DNA from: Gordionus sp. m RMFG-2023
Taxonomy: Eukaryota; Nematomorpha; Gordioida; Chordodea; Parachordodidae
Assembly (NCBI RefSeq): GCF_954871325.1
Contig: NC_088777.1
Location: forward strand, 47,159,366 to 47,223,365
DNA: 64,000 nucleotides
Direction: 5' to 3'
Shown: piece after piece, positions 1-36,450 of the stretch
Numbering within the stretch: position 1 is the stretch's first letter
How the letters are laid out: every line of letters starts with the position of its first letter
Notes under the pieces: generated by a model
The model's database searches: none
What the model was told of the DNA's origin: nothing
The model's input: the letters and a program-made list of their open reading frames with translations, nothing else
Program-made: the position numbers and the translations under genes

Positions 1-630
1 AGTTTCCACTTTTATTCCGGGTATTAAGTTTGTCTAGCAGCCAATAGCATTTGGATTTATCATTTTATAAGATCAATTCTTTGGATAAAATATCTTAAGC
101 GTTTTATTTTAAACTAAGATAAACCCATTGAAGTTAATAATGACCTAATAATGATTTATTCATTAAAATTCATTAAAAAGTGCACACAATATCGAAATTT
201 TTCCATTGAATTTAGAGAAAAATAAAAGGCACATTTAAAGGAAATGTCTGTCATTGGTGTCTACTACAGCCAAATGACATAGACTACAGTTACGGACTTT
301 AATGTAAATGCGTTTGATAAACGAATCAGCAGTCAATATAATTATTAATTCATTGAACGAACCAAAGATTGTTTTTTTAATAGAATCTTTGATCTAAGGT
401 CTAGATTTCCTTTTTGTAACTTAACACTGAAAAATTATTGAGTCTATATTTATAAATTCTGGCTTTTTTAACATTTTCAGCTAATTGATTCTCTTGAGAA
501 GCGATGCGTTATAAATATAGGTCATGCTATACGAATATATGTTATGTGCATAATATACAACAAAATACCCTATCCAATATTTTAAAATGAAACATTACAA
601 ATAAATAAATAAGGTCGTATAATATTCCAG
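1..630. other. Upstream of the first recognised exon
   Basis: AT-rich sequence in which I see no confident initiator exon, promoter or CpG cluster. The true start of the gene may be here or outside the window. Confidence 0.5.
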
Positions 631-25284
<24,654 letters not shown>

Positions 25285-25789
25285 ACATATTCAATGACAA
25301 ACTTAAGACAGATTCAATGACATGAAATTTACCGAGAGAAAATATCTAAACTATTTTATTATTTTCTCAAATATATCAACTTGATTTTTTTTCCAATGTC
25401 AATCCTTAAAAATGTTTTTCCTTAAATGATTTTATAAACTATAGAAGAAAAAAAGAAGGCCTTAGAAAAGTATTGTGAAATAATATAAAATTTTGCTTTG
25501 TCGTTCAATTCCGAAATTATAAATTCATTGGAGGAAGTTTAGCATTTTTTAAATACAATCCCAGTGTAATAATTTTTCGCATTATCTAATAATATAAACA
25601 ACAAAAATGATCTTTTTTAAAAAAATATGAGCATTTATTTGATGTCTTTTTTTTTGAATATTCACAAAACGCATTTATATATATATTTTTTTATATAAAC
25701 TTTACACAAAATAGCATTTTTTAGATAATAAAATAAATGTTTTTTCAGTTATTAGTTGAATTTATAAATGGGGGTATGTATATTTATAT

Positions 25790-26099
25790 CAGAGTTCTGC
25801 AGAGATACCAATTACAAGGCCGGGCCCTTAAAAATATTTTAATAAAATGATTTTGAAATAATATAGCAAATATGAGAAATGAATGAATGTGATATGTTAT
25901 TCAATTATACAACAATATTTTATTTTTTTTATATTTAATTTCATCCATATATTTTTAAATATATAATAATCGCTATTTAAGAGACTCGGCCCAGCACAGA
26001 TTTATAGGAAGAAAAATTTAAGCCCGGCCTGGGTTTCTCTAAAGAAAAATTTTACAGACTGGCCCAGGTATACACGGGCTACTGCAGACCAGGCCTCTG
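25790..26099. mobile_element. Nonautonomous hAT-like element with GGCCCGG arms
   Basis: The left end CAGAGTTCTGCAGAGATACC aligns with the left end of the element at 53893-54190. The right end, read inverted, starts CAGAGGCCTGGTCTGCAG. GGCCCGGCC-type blocks stand out in AT-rich surroundings. The target duplication is not clear. Confidence 0.65.
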
Positions 26100-26126
26100 A
26101 TATTGCTTTAGTTAATGCAAATCAAT

Positions 26127-26348
26127 TAGTGTTGTTAAAATGGCTCGGTTTGAGCCGATTTTTAAAACGGCTCACTCAATATTTTGGCCAGAAATAAATT
26201 ACGTAAGCTTAAAGATTTTTATCATAGTATACACACCAAGATTTAGATATAGTATATTGACAAATTCTATAGGCGTGTGCAATATTTTCCTGGGTAGAAT
26301 ATTGAGCTAGCTAAAAATTGGCCGAAATCGAGCCGTTTAACAACACTA
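26127..26348. mobile_element. hAT-type MITE, TAGTGTTG family
   Basis: 222 bp with complete ends. Flanks AAATCAAT/AAATCAGT match at 7 of 8. It sits 28 bp after the right end of the element at 25790-26099. Confidence 0.9.
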
Positions 26349-29219
26349 AAATCAGTAAATTTGTGCATTGCCTTAGTCGACTACTATCGAGAAATCTGTT
26401 TAATAGATAAAATAAAAAAGGGGGTGGTCAGTCTATGCCTATGGCCAATCAAGACACTTCTTAACTACATTTATCAAAAGCCAATATGTCGTTAGTTCGA
26501 TTAGATTATCATCTTCATATAATCATCTTCATATAATCATCACTACTATTCTTATTAGTTTCCATAAAATATGGGGATATATGAGCAATATATCTCGGCC
26601 ATGAATCATTTTTAGATAAAATATTTTGTATTTTAACTCATATTATTTTAATGTATGATGAAAATAATAAAAATGTTCTTTTTAGTATTCTGAAAACTAA
26701 TAGCTTATACCGGCTTTTAAATAATTTTAATTAAATAATTGATTACTAAAGTTTCCCGAATATTTGACTTTTCAAAAAAAAAATTTAATATCCCAAACTA
26801 ATATAAGGTTTACTATTTGAATCTCAATGGGTAATATAAATTCTTTAAAAAATTTTGATATCTCTTGAACTCAAAATTTTTCTACTCACTAAATTTCAAA
26901 CCAAACGCGAATTAGGTTAAACCTAAACCCCCTTTAAACCTAAAATTAATCTCTAGAAACCGCTTCATCGGATATTTTTAAGTGATAAGGTCAATAGTTT
27001 AGTTAAGAGCGGAGGCACGTTCGTTCCTTCTATTTATTAAATTTATTATTATCTTTTCATATTGTCTACAAATCTGATCAAAAAAAATTAATTGAAATGT
27101 TTAAATTAGGCTTGGGCACTCTTGAAACTGGTAAAAATCGAACCTGGTAAAAAAATTCAAAACAAGTTATTGGAACATTTATAAATAGATCTATGCAACT
27201 CATCATAAGACTTCCATCTATAACGCATAAACTATATACGTTGCTTGAGCCACATATTACTGTTCTGTCGAAATAGAGACGGCACTGTATCTTTTCTATT
27301 CTATTCTATTCTTTTCCTTTATATTATTTTATTTGTATTCTTTTTCAAATCTCATTGTTTCTATTTTTAGATGAAGTCAAATAGATATATATATTCCTAA
27401 TATCTTCGACAAAGGCTCCAAGCATGCTAAAATGGGGAAGTGGCCCAAAGTTAGGTGACCTAACGGCATTCTATGGAATTAATGAATGAAACACAGCTTT
27501 TATAAAATCTTTATTTGAAATATCAATAAGTTTGTGGGCTACCTCTGTTGTCGCTACATCATTGTTAATGTAACTTAAAAAGTAAAGTAAAATTGTTTGT
27601 TGATGTTAAAAGGATCTTTTTTTTATTACTATTGGATGCTAATATTTTATAATTTTTAAACTCGTATTTATTTTTAAGTAAATGATACCTCGAGAAATCA
27701 AATTAAATATCTTATCCGGGTTACAATCGAATCCTAAACTGGTAAATATTTAAGAATTAAAAGTTGTTTATAACCTAGAACAAAGTTATTTCAAGTTTAG
27801 CTATTTGAAATCGATTAAAACCTTAAAAGTTATAAAATCTAAACAAATTATCGCACAAACCACCAAAATAAATTTCCTTTAAATATTAAATATATATATA
27901 ATAATTTAGACTAGCATTTTGAAGGGTCGGACAGGCAACTAACATTTTCAATTAAATATAAGCCCAGCATGGCCCGCAGCCCGAAAAATATTAACGCTAT
28001 ATTTCCTTTTTAATTCATATTTTTTGTTGATTGAAAGTAACATTAGAAAAAGTTTAAAGGATTAAGAGTTGAGAAATATTTATATACTATTAACTTTTAA
28101 TATGTTGTAATGAATAGAATAAAATAGATGAACATCATTAAATTACTAAAAGTTATTGCTGAATAGTTAAATTTAGATTAAAAAATTTTTAAGAGATTTC
28201 TTCCCTATAAGCTTTTCAGGCTAGGTCCAAAATTTTTTAATTTTTCATGTCTGCAATGCCTAGTTTCTGAGAATTAGAGGCATCTACAGCATCTGTGTTG
28301 GCAGTGCTATTGAGCTGTTCAATCAAATTTCTCTAGTGAGCACTTGATTCAAGACCCCGATATATATGTGTCTGGATTCATTGTTCAGAAAATTAAAAAG
28401 CGTCATTGGTTGAAATCGAGAATTGCGTTTAATGAAGCAATCCTCTTTTTCATGTTGGAGGTGAAAAGATTTGATGATGTGGAGTTTAAAAAAATAGTAT
28501 ATAGTCTAAAAGTATATATAATAAATACTTGAGATATTCTATTAATTAAATAAAAGTTTTATTTTTTGTTGTATTTGAAATCAAAAAAAAAAATTGTTCT
28601 TGTTTCCAAGTCCTATATTACACTATTTTTTAAACATTTAGCAAGAGAATGGGGGGGGGAAGAGGGTGCTATTAAACTTTGTCCTAAAAAGTTACAATTA
28701 GTATAATTTAGAATCAATAAATAAAAGTCTACCTAAATTTAAGTCTTTTGTATGAAGCCTCGCTTAGTTGAGTAGGCTTGACTTGTCTATATTTATTGGT
28801 TCATTCTTTATCCAAAGATGTTTTATTTTAAAATCAGAAAAATATGTATTAAAATTTGAGCTAACATCCAAAATTAACAAGTTTGCAACGCCAATAAATA
28901 ATCTTTAAATTATTTAATTTTATTCACAAATCTGATTAGGTTTTGCTGTCTGGACGTCATATTTACTTATAGTAAGAATTATTTTCAAATGAAATAAAAA
29001 ATATATTAGTGCATTTAATTATCCATTTCTAATACCAATATAGTGCATCATTTAAAAAAAATTTTAAATGTATGAATAATTTTATTTAAAAAAAATGCTT
29101 TTTAATTTGAAAATAAATTACAATATAAACAATATCAAAATAAAATATATTTAAAAAAAATACTAATATATATAAATTTTATATAAAAAACATTGAAAAA
29201 CAACTAAAAATAGGTGGTG
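26349..29219. other. No gene recognised
   Basis: AT-rich with scattered GGCCC-type blocks (about 27905-27990, 28190-28280) that look like eroded hAT-like termini. A short open frame at 28344-28532 has no recognisable similarity. Confidence 0.6.
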
Positions 29220-29720
29220 CATGTAACCATAGAGAGGAGGTAAGAAATTAAAATCTGCCGACAAAGGTAGAATCCTTTATTGGAGTAGCCTTTAATCTGT
29301 CTTCTTTTTTGCCGTAGTTTTGATAAAATTATGAACCCATTTTCGAACATGCCTGAAGTGATTAGTGGTAACTAACGGTATGAAGACTGTGTTTGTGAGG
29401 CCATCATATTAATTTTTTTTAGGACTTCTGCCTTTTCGATGGCAAAATGGGAGATTAGCCCCTTCGCTGCAAAATCAATACAAGTGTAGTAGGTTAGGGA
29501 GAGGCGGTTCGTTTAGAGGATAAGAGAAATACCATCCGGGCGTATGGCGTTTTCATTTGAAAGGCCCACTGGTTCAAGAATGCATAGGATATTACCTTTT
29601 TGAGGGCTGTTAATGGATTTATGGCGGGGTTGACGTCCCCAGGAAAACCTGTCTTGCAAGGGATGATAGGTATTCGATTCGATTGGCTGACCTCAATCGA
29701 CGCAAATGGAGGAAGTCTAA
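29220..29720 (-). pseudogene. Antisense remnant of a retroelement-associated ORF (GLS-RPDG-ISL type)
   Basis: Reverse-strand frames contain ILEPVGLSNENAIRPDGISL, then CIDFAAKGLISHFAIEKAE, then KWVHNFIKTTAKKKTD. I recognise the pattern LEPvGL...RPDG-x-x-L...TC-x-D from an ORF segment that is highly repeated in crustacean and cnidarian genomes, beside reverse transcriptase sequences. Several frameshifts and stops separate the blocks, so it is dead. The LINE family is not certain. Confidence 0.5.
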
Positions 29721-31060
29721 GAGCTATGGATATGCGTGGTTGTTTATCAATGATAATTAAATATTTCTATCCATTTTTATCCCCTTCCTCTTATAGGAAA
29801 AATGTCCTAAAAATGAAAACGGTGTTAACGGATACATCGTAAAAATTAAAAGGCAAATAATGTGATGATAAATTTTGTTTTTTATCAAAATTGATTAAAT
29901 TTTTTTAGATTTGATTAAGATAAAAAAAAAAAATTTGCTATCTTATTCTTTTGATCGTCAATTAAAATTATATTATTTTTATTATATCTTCTTTGTCGAA
30001 AAACTAAAAAAAATTTTTTTCCATATTTTAAGAAAATTTATCTTTTGACATTTATTTTTTTATCTTGAATCATAAGAAACTCGTGTGAATTTTATACTTA
30101 TAATACTATAAATAATTTATATTTTAAATTAAATTGAAAAATTGGTTTTTTTTTGACCTATAATAAAAAGCGTGAAAATTGAATTTCTCTATATAAAAAA
30201 TAACTGTTTTGTTAGATTTAAAGATATCGAATATTTTCCTATTGTGATTGTAAATGAAGGGTATAATATTATTTTTTGGCCATATAGTGGCAATATAAAT
30301 TCATAATTAGTAATATTATAGAGAAAAAATTATTTAGGAATCTGGTTAATTCCTAAAATGTATTTCTTTGCCATTAATTTTAGATTTTCATTATATTTAA
30401 GAAATTCGAAAATATTTAATAAAAAAACCAGAAATATTTTTAAAATTTATCATACAATATATATGTAATAAGCAAAACTGTATGAAATTTAGGTGTCTGA
30501 ATAAGTTTTTTTACTAATTCCTTAGCGGGGCATTTCTTAAATGATTTCAACAAATTTTATGATGGCGTTTGCTTTAAAAATAAAATCACTTATTTACTTT
30601 AACTTTTGGTATTCGGCGCTTTAAAAATCTTAACCTATTTCTATCCATATACTTCCTCTCCTATTTTTGTCATATCAGATATAGCAGTTCGCCTTTAATC
30701 TACTTCTACTCACATAATACGTCTTTATCATTTCAGCATGGATAAACCATTGTCTTTTTACAACCAATTTTATGCTTGGAATCATGTTTACTTCTCTTAA
30801 ACTTTTAATTTTTCATTAACACGTGATACTTAACCATTTCCTTATATCGCAGATATCGTAATCATATAAAAAGATTTTTTTTACTTTTCAATATTGAGTA
30901 AATATTTGCATCCTACCACCCAAATTCTTATCATTTCATTCGTAGAATATGCAATTTTACCTCAATTTACTTGCCCAAACTAGTATCCAGTTACTGTAAA
31001 GATCCTAAGTAATTTTAAAACTATTCTTACCCCTCAAATTCTATTTATTTGTTTCATAGA

Positions 31061-31169
31061 AAATCTGAGCTCTGATTTAGATCCTACAAATGAAATTAAA
31101 CATTTATGGATTATGCAAGCATTGCCAGATAGATGGGAAAAAGATGGGGTATTTACACAAATAAAATTT
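31061..31169 (+). CDS. Exon-like stretch ending in a stop, unrecognised
   Basis: After a TTTGTTTCATAG acceptor-like sequence, an open frame reads ENLSSDLDPTNEIKHLWIMQ, then ALPDRWEKDGVFTQIKF and TAA. The composition is more protein-like than the surrounding AT-rich frames. No upstream partner exon was found. It could be the last exon of an unseen gene, a fragment of a mobile element, or chance. Confidence 0.25.
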
Positions 31170-31788
31170 TAAAAAAATTGTTTTAGAAGGAATTAATAGA
31201 TAATAATTGAGTTTAATTAATGGGATAAGATTAATATTTATATATTAGATAATAATTATAAGATTTAAAAAATTGAATAAGCGGAAAGTAAAATAAATAC
31301 AACATAGATACTTTGAAATATCAAAAACCAAGCGACGAAATTTCCTAGGTAATAGATGAAATTCAAATTGCTAAGTCAAATAATCGAAATATTTTCTTCC
31401 ATAATGTCTCTAGAATTTGTTTTCTCTCTATTAGTATTCTCATCACTAATGTCATGTTCATAAAGCCAATATATATGTATATATATATAAGCTAGAATTG
31501 TCATATCTAGGATAATTTAAAAAATATTTTAGGGGGGGGGAGCTAATATTTTTTTCTACCAGACTTTTCAGGATATTGGATTTTTATTCCTTCAATTATT
31601 GAAAATTTACCTCGCAGACGTAGATCTTTGAAAAATAGAAAGATAGATATCTAAAGCAAATATTATGTTTATAATAGAAGCTAAAAAGTAATCTAAGTTG
31701 AAGAAAACGGCACGATTAAGATTTTAGCCAAAATAATATTATGTAAGACTGGAGATTATTTTTTTAAAGATAGCAGATAGATTTTGAC

Positions 31789-32055
31789 TAGTGTTGTTAA
31801 AAGGATCGACTTGGACCCAATTTTTAAAAAACGGATAACTCAATATTTTAGCCATAAAAATATCGCCTAAGCTTCGTTATTTCGCTAATAGATGTTCAAT
31901 CATTATTGTATATCTATGAAAAGGCCTAAGGAATATTTTTCTATATAAGGTATTAGCTTATAGCAGCACAAGTTTGGACTTCTATTTGCCAAATCTCGAG
32001 GCACGATTTTGGCTTATAAAATATTAATCGGGTCGTTTTTAAAAATCACACACTA
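31789..32055. mobile_element. TAGTGTTG-family MITE, diverged
   Basis: The left end TAGTGTTGTTAAAAGG and a terminal CACTA are present. The interior is longer than other copies and no target duplication is visible, so the right boundary is uncertain. Confidence 0.55.
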
Positions 32056-32860
32056 CTTGAAATCATCATTAAGATTAGAAATTATCTTTTTAAAATTTAT
32101 AGAATTAAAATAAAATTAAGATAATTAATCTCCTATCCATTATCACGGGAATTAAATTCCTACTAAGAACCTTTTAATAATAATAAAAAAACCAATTTTC
32201 GAAAATTAGAAAAATACAATTTATAAAGTTAATATTTTAAGTGATTAAATTTTTCAATATTCTCTTTTTACACACAAACAATATTCTTTAATTAAATTTT
32301 ATTTTGTAAATTTCAAAAAAAAACAAAAAAACTAAACATAAAAAACCATTTTGTAAAAAATCAAGTTAAAAATATTATATTTAAGTAAAAGTTTATTTAT
32401 ATTTTATTATATATCAAAAAGCCTTTTTTATAAATTTCCAACCATAATAGTTAGTTATATTTTTCTGGTTTATAATCTATTATAAGAATTATGAGTTTTT
32501 TTTCCCCTCTTATGTAAAATTTGAAAAATTTAGAAAGAAATAATAAAATTATATGTAAGTATACTAATACAATATTAGAAATACTACGTTATCTATTTGA
32601 CAATTTAATGACAAATTATATTTAAAATAAATATATTTTTTCTTAATAGACTTTTTTTTAATTATTATTATTAAAAAAAAAATCCAATTATAAATTAAAC
32701 AATTACCTGTATACTCTGTAATTGTTTAAATATAACGTTTCTTTTTCTTCTTTATTTATTTTTTTAAAAAAAATATCGAAATATAGTGACCATTCCATTT
32801 ATAATGCTAAAAATTATATGCGAGTAGATTAAAAGTCAATTCTGTGAAACCTCATATGCG

Positions 32861-34150
32861 CAGTGGCGTATCCAGGATTTTCTTATGGGGTGGGAAAATT
32901 TTTTGGGGGGGCTTCGCTCCCAAACTCTTCTTACCTGGCCTTCGGCCAGCTTCCGGCCTTCTGCCGGGTCTTATGTTTTAGCTATTCTATTAAATTATTC
33001 ATAATTTAATAATAATTATTTCTATTTTTAACTATTATTTACTAATTCGTGCTTATGGATATTGCCTATTTTTTTTTATTTTAAGTTAGGTATATTATAT
33101 TAAATAAAGTTTTTTTAAATGTAGAGTTGAAATAAAGTTTAATGTCATTTTTTATATATAAAATTTGCTTTAAAAACTTGCCTCAGCTTAAATTCTAATG
33201 CAATATAATAATTTTTATATTGAAAATACTAATACTAGTGTGTATAAAATATTGACTAGAAAATAATTTAAAAAACAAGTTTTTTTAACTTCTTATCAAA
33301 TACAATATTATACAAATTTTTTTATTAAATACTATAATTATGTGATTTTTAATTTCAAATCTCTGTGGATATTTAAAGCTAACCCATTTAGCCGAGATTC
33401 GAAAGTAGTTCTTCGTAAATATGTTTTCAACCTCTCAAGTTGGAAAAAGTCCTTTCATTCGCACATGTTGTAATAGGCAAACATGCAAGAATATAAAACA
33501 ACTTCAAAATATTAGGAAATTGAGCCAAAGTTTTTTTACACCGAATAAGCGAACAATAGCATGCTCAGGTAAAATAGCTAAACATAGTAAATATTTATAT
33601 TACAATTCGAATTCATTGATTAAATTTATTTCAGTATCAATATCATAGGAATAAAATTTTGCTAAATTTTTAATTTTACAAATAGTGGCATTAGAAAACA
33701 AAGAAGGATCTTTGGGTAATAAAACTTGAAGATTGCTAAAGACTTGTTTGCGTTAAAAAAGTATCTAAGAATGGGATGAAAATGGATATTTTATAATTTT
33801 CTTCAGTTGAGCCAATATTTATTTTACATCGCAATAATTGCCTATGTGCTAGACGAGGTTTAATTAGTGCTATAACATAAAATTTAGCCCTCGATTCAAC
33901 GTCTGAAAATATTCATCTACATTCATTCTTATTGTATCTCCCTGTTCATATATATTTTCCGCCAAATCAATAACCTGAATCAAATCTAATTTTGGTTTTT
34001 GTAAATTTCTACAAAGTAGTAAGCTATAGGAAAATAATTGAAGCAATTAGCATCAATGATAAACTCTGGTTGATCAATTGAATTCAATAATGATATCGCC
34101 ACATTACTTTTTTTCATGCTAAGCCTTATATAACTTTTGTATTTCTATTT
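32861..34150 (-). mobile_element. hAT remnant, ZMYM/TTF-type transposase, reverse strand
   Basis: The terminus CAGTGGCGTATCCAGGATTT is at 32861, followed inward by a G-run and a GGCC-rich subterminal block. Antisense translation gives KPRLAHRQLLRCKINIGSTE, then FIPFLDTFLTQ (about 33760-33900). Further downstream comes CANERTFSNLRG with a TYL-like block and SRLNGL (33380-33468). These are the C-terminal blocks of ZMYM-type hAT transposases, in the right order. The other terminus was not found. Multiple stops and frameshifts. Confidence 0.78.
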
Positions 34151-35626
34151 CTTCTGTTCTACAAAATGTAAGTAAAAATAAAAAAATATTTAAAAAAATT
34201 ATAGATATTTATTAATAATTAAAATATTATCAAAAATACAGGAAAGGAAATTTTAATAAAATATATTTATAAAAAATAAGGTTTATGTTGGAAAATTGAT
34301 ATTCAAATATTTGTAAAATTTAGATAAGGGGGGGGGGGCTAAAATTTTTATTAGCTTAAATTAAAACAGTCAAATTTGCGATGGGGGGGGGGGGTTTGAA
34401 ACTTTTTTGAATGCAAATCAAAGCACTTTTTCGTTTCCCATATAAGAAAATATTTTATAAATAAATGAAATTCTGATTTTTTAAATTTCAATATAAATTT
34501 TAAATGGGAAATCAAAATGGTGACACCAGCTGATCTTTATTGATATTGTTACCATTGAATTTTAATAAACAAATCGCTGCTGGGCCGTGCTGTGACTTTT
34601 GGCACCACCCCAGAGCAATAATGACTCTAGCTTGAAATAACAAAATTAGGCTCGTTATTTCTAAAATTAGATTAATGAATACTAAGAATTTGAATAAAGT
34701 AATATTCATGCATTATATTATACTAAGATATAAATTAATTGGTAATAAATAATTTAATTAGGTGTGTTAAATTAATTCACCTTTAACAGCATAAAAAACA
34801 AAATTGCGGACCTCCTAAAGGAAAAAGTCTAATTTTGGTGTTCTGAACCACTTCCGTCCATTTCTCCGTTTGCTATCAAACATTAAATATACAAAAATAT
34901 TTACAAAATCAAACAAAAAAATTTATCATAAATCGTTGTGTTGCGATAACTAAACGATTCGCGAAATTGCATTCTATCTGCGAAAATTAGTATTAGCCTT
35001 TGTGCATAAATGGTCGGAATTGACGTTATATCATACATAGTAAAGTATATAAATGTCAATTTTCATTTTTATTTAATTTGCAAAATCAATTGTATTTAAC
35101 TATGACTTGATGTAAGGACAAGTCAAACCCCGTCTCCTTATGAATAAAAAGTCGCATTTCTTAACTCTCACTGTGAGGACTTTGAGATAATGTATCATCG
35201 GCATAAAATTTATACAGAAAATCAAACCATGAACCGGATATTGATCATAGAGAATTTAAACAAACAATAGCTTAGCTACTAATATTTCAATGTAGTGTGA
35301 GCCGTTCGAAATAATGAAAGAGATGATAAACGCAAAAAATATTTATGGGAGGCTTGGTGGAACAATTAATGATTAATCGATTAAAGCGAATAACAACTAC
35401 CAGCGAAGGATGGGTATACATAAAGGATATTTCATTTCTATGAAAAGTTTAATAATAACGTCCAGTGTTGGGGGAGGGGGGGGATAGAAATATATTTTTT
35501 GTTGCCAACTAAAATTAGCGTATTAATAAATTTCTATTTTCCAATAAAATTAAATTTGTTTAAGAGTTGAAAAAGTTTTTCAGAGTTGTGTGAGGGAAAA
35601 TATTTAAGCATAGGTAATATTATTAT

Positions 35627-35825
35627 TAGTATTGTTAAAGGGCTCGTTTTGAGCCAAAACGGCTACCTCAATATTTCACAAAGAAAAATACTATGCAAGC
35701 CTGTAGATTTTGCTCAGAATGAACAAAGGTGTAAAATCTCGAGGGTTAGGCAATATTTTTATGGCTAAAATATCGAGTTAGCCGTTTTAAAAAATCGGCT
35801 TAAAACGACCCGTTTAACAACACTA
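35627..35825. mobile_element. hAT-type MITE, TAGTGTTG family
   Basis: 199 bp with ends TAGTATTG...CAACACTA. Flanks ATTATTAT/ATTATTTA match at 7 of 8. One arm lacks the usual GATTTTTAAA spacer. Confidence 0.88.
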
Positions 35826-36069
35826 ATTATTTATAAACATCATTTAGCACTTTATTTTTCAAATAGAGTGAATTATTTATCTAATTGTTTCGATTGATTT
35901 ATTTTTTAAAAAACTTTATCTTAACCTTTTAAAATAAATATTGGCGTCTTTTAAGGGGAAGTTACCTCTATCATTATTTACATTTATTTAGAAATGTATT
36001 GTGATTTAACTTTTTTGCGAAATTATCAATTGCGGACTTATCTATATAGAGAAGTATCCTACAGTTACA

Positions 36070-36450
36070 CATTAGCCCTTGCATGACCTGGAATTTGCTG
36101 ACGATATATAAACTTTTTAGCAGCTAAAGAGAAGAATGGCAATTTTAAATCTATATGGTCAAGGTTTTAGTCAAGCATTGTAGTTTAAATAAATTTTTCA
36201 ATATCAAAAATAATTGCCGCACTTGATTCTTTTCAATTTGTCCATATCGATAATGTGCCTCTAAAATATGCAAAGGAATTTAAATACCTCGGTTCTTAAA
36301 TCTGTTCAATGGATAAAGGATACATATATAAGAAAGACTTATAATTTAAATACATTTTGTCTTCAATAGGTAATTCAGAGAGTTTATCCGTTAAAAAATA
36401 TAATTGTATTTGATACCATATGCATTTCTATCTTAAACTATGAAGGCGAA
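36070..36450 (+). pseudogene. RTE-like LINE reverse transcriptase fragment
   Basis: Frames contain DLEFADDI (the catalytic ADD motif), then IDNVPLKYAKEFKYLGS with ICSMDKG, and a weak ILNYEGET. Order and spacing match the palm-to-thumb part of LINE reverse transcriptases. It has several stops and frame changes. Confidence 0.6.

Noticed and set aside
29600-29842. 80-codon + strand frame
   Set aside because: It is the complement of the antisense repeat-ORF remnant and has no recognisable similarity itself.
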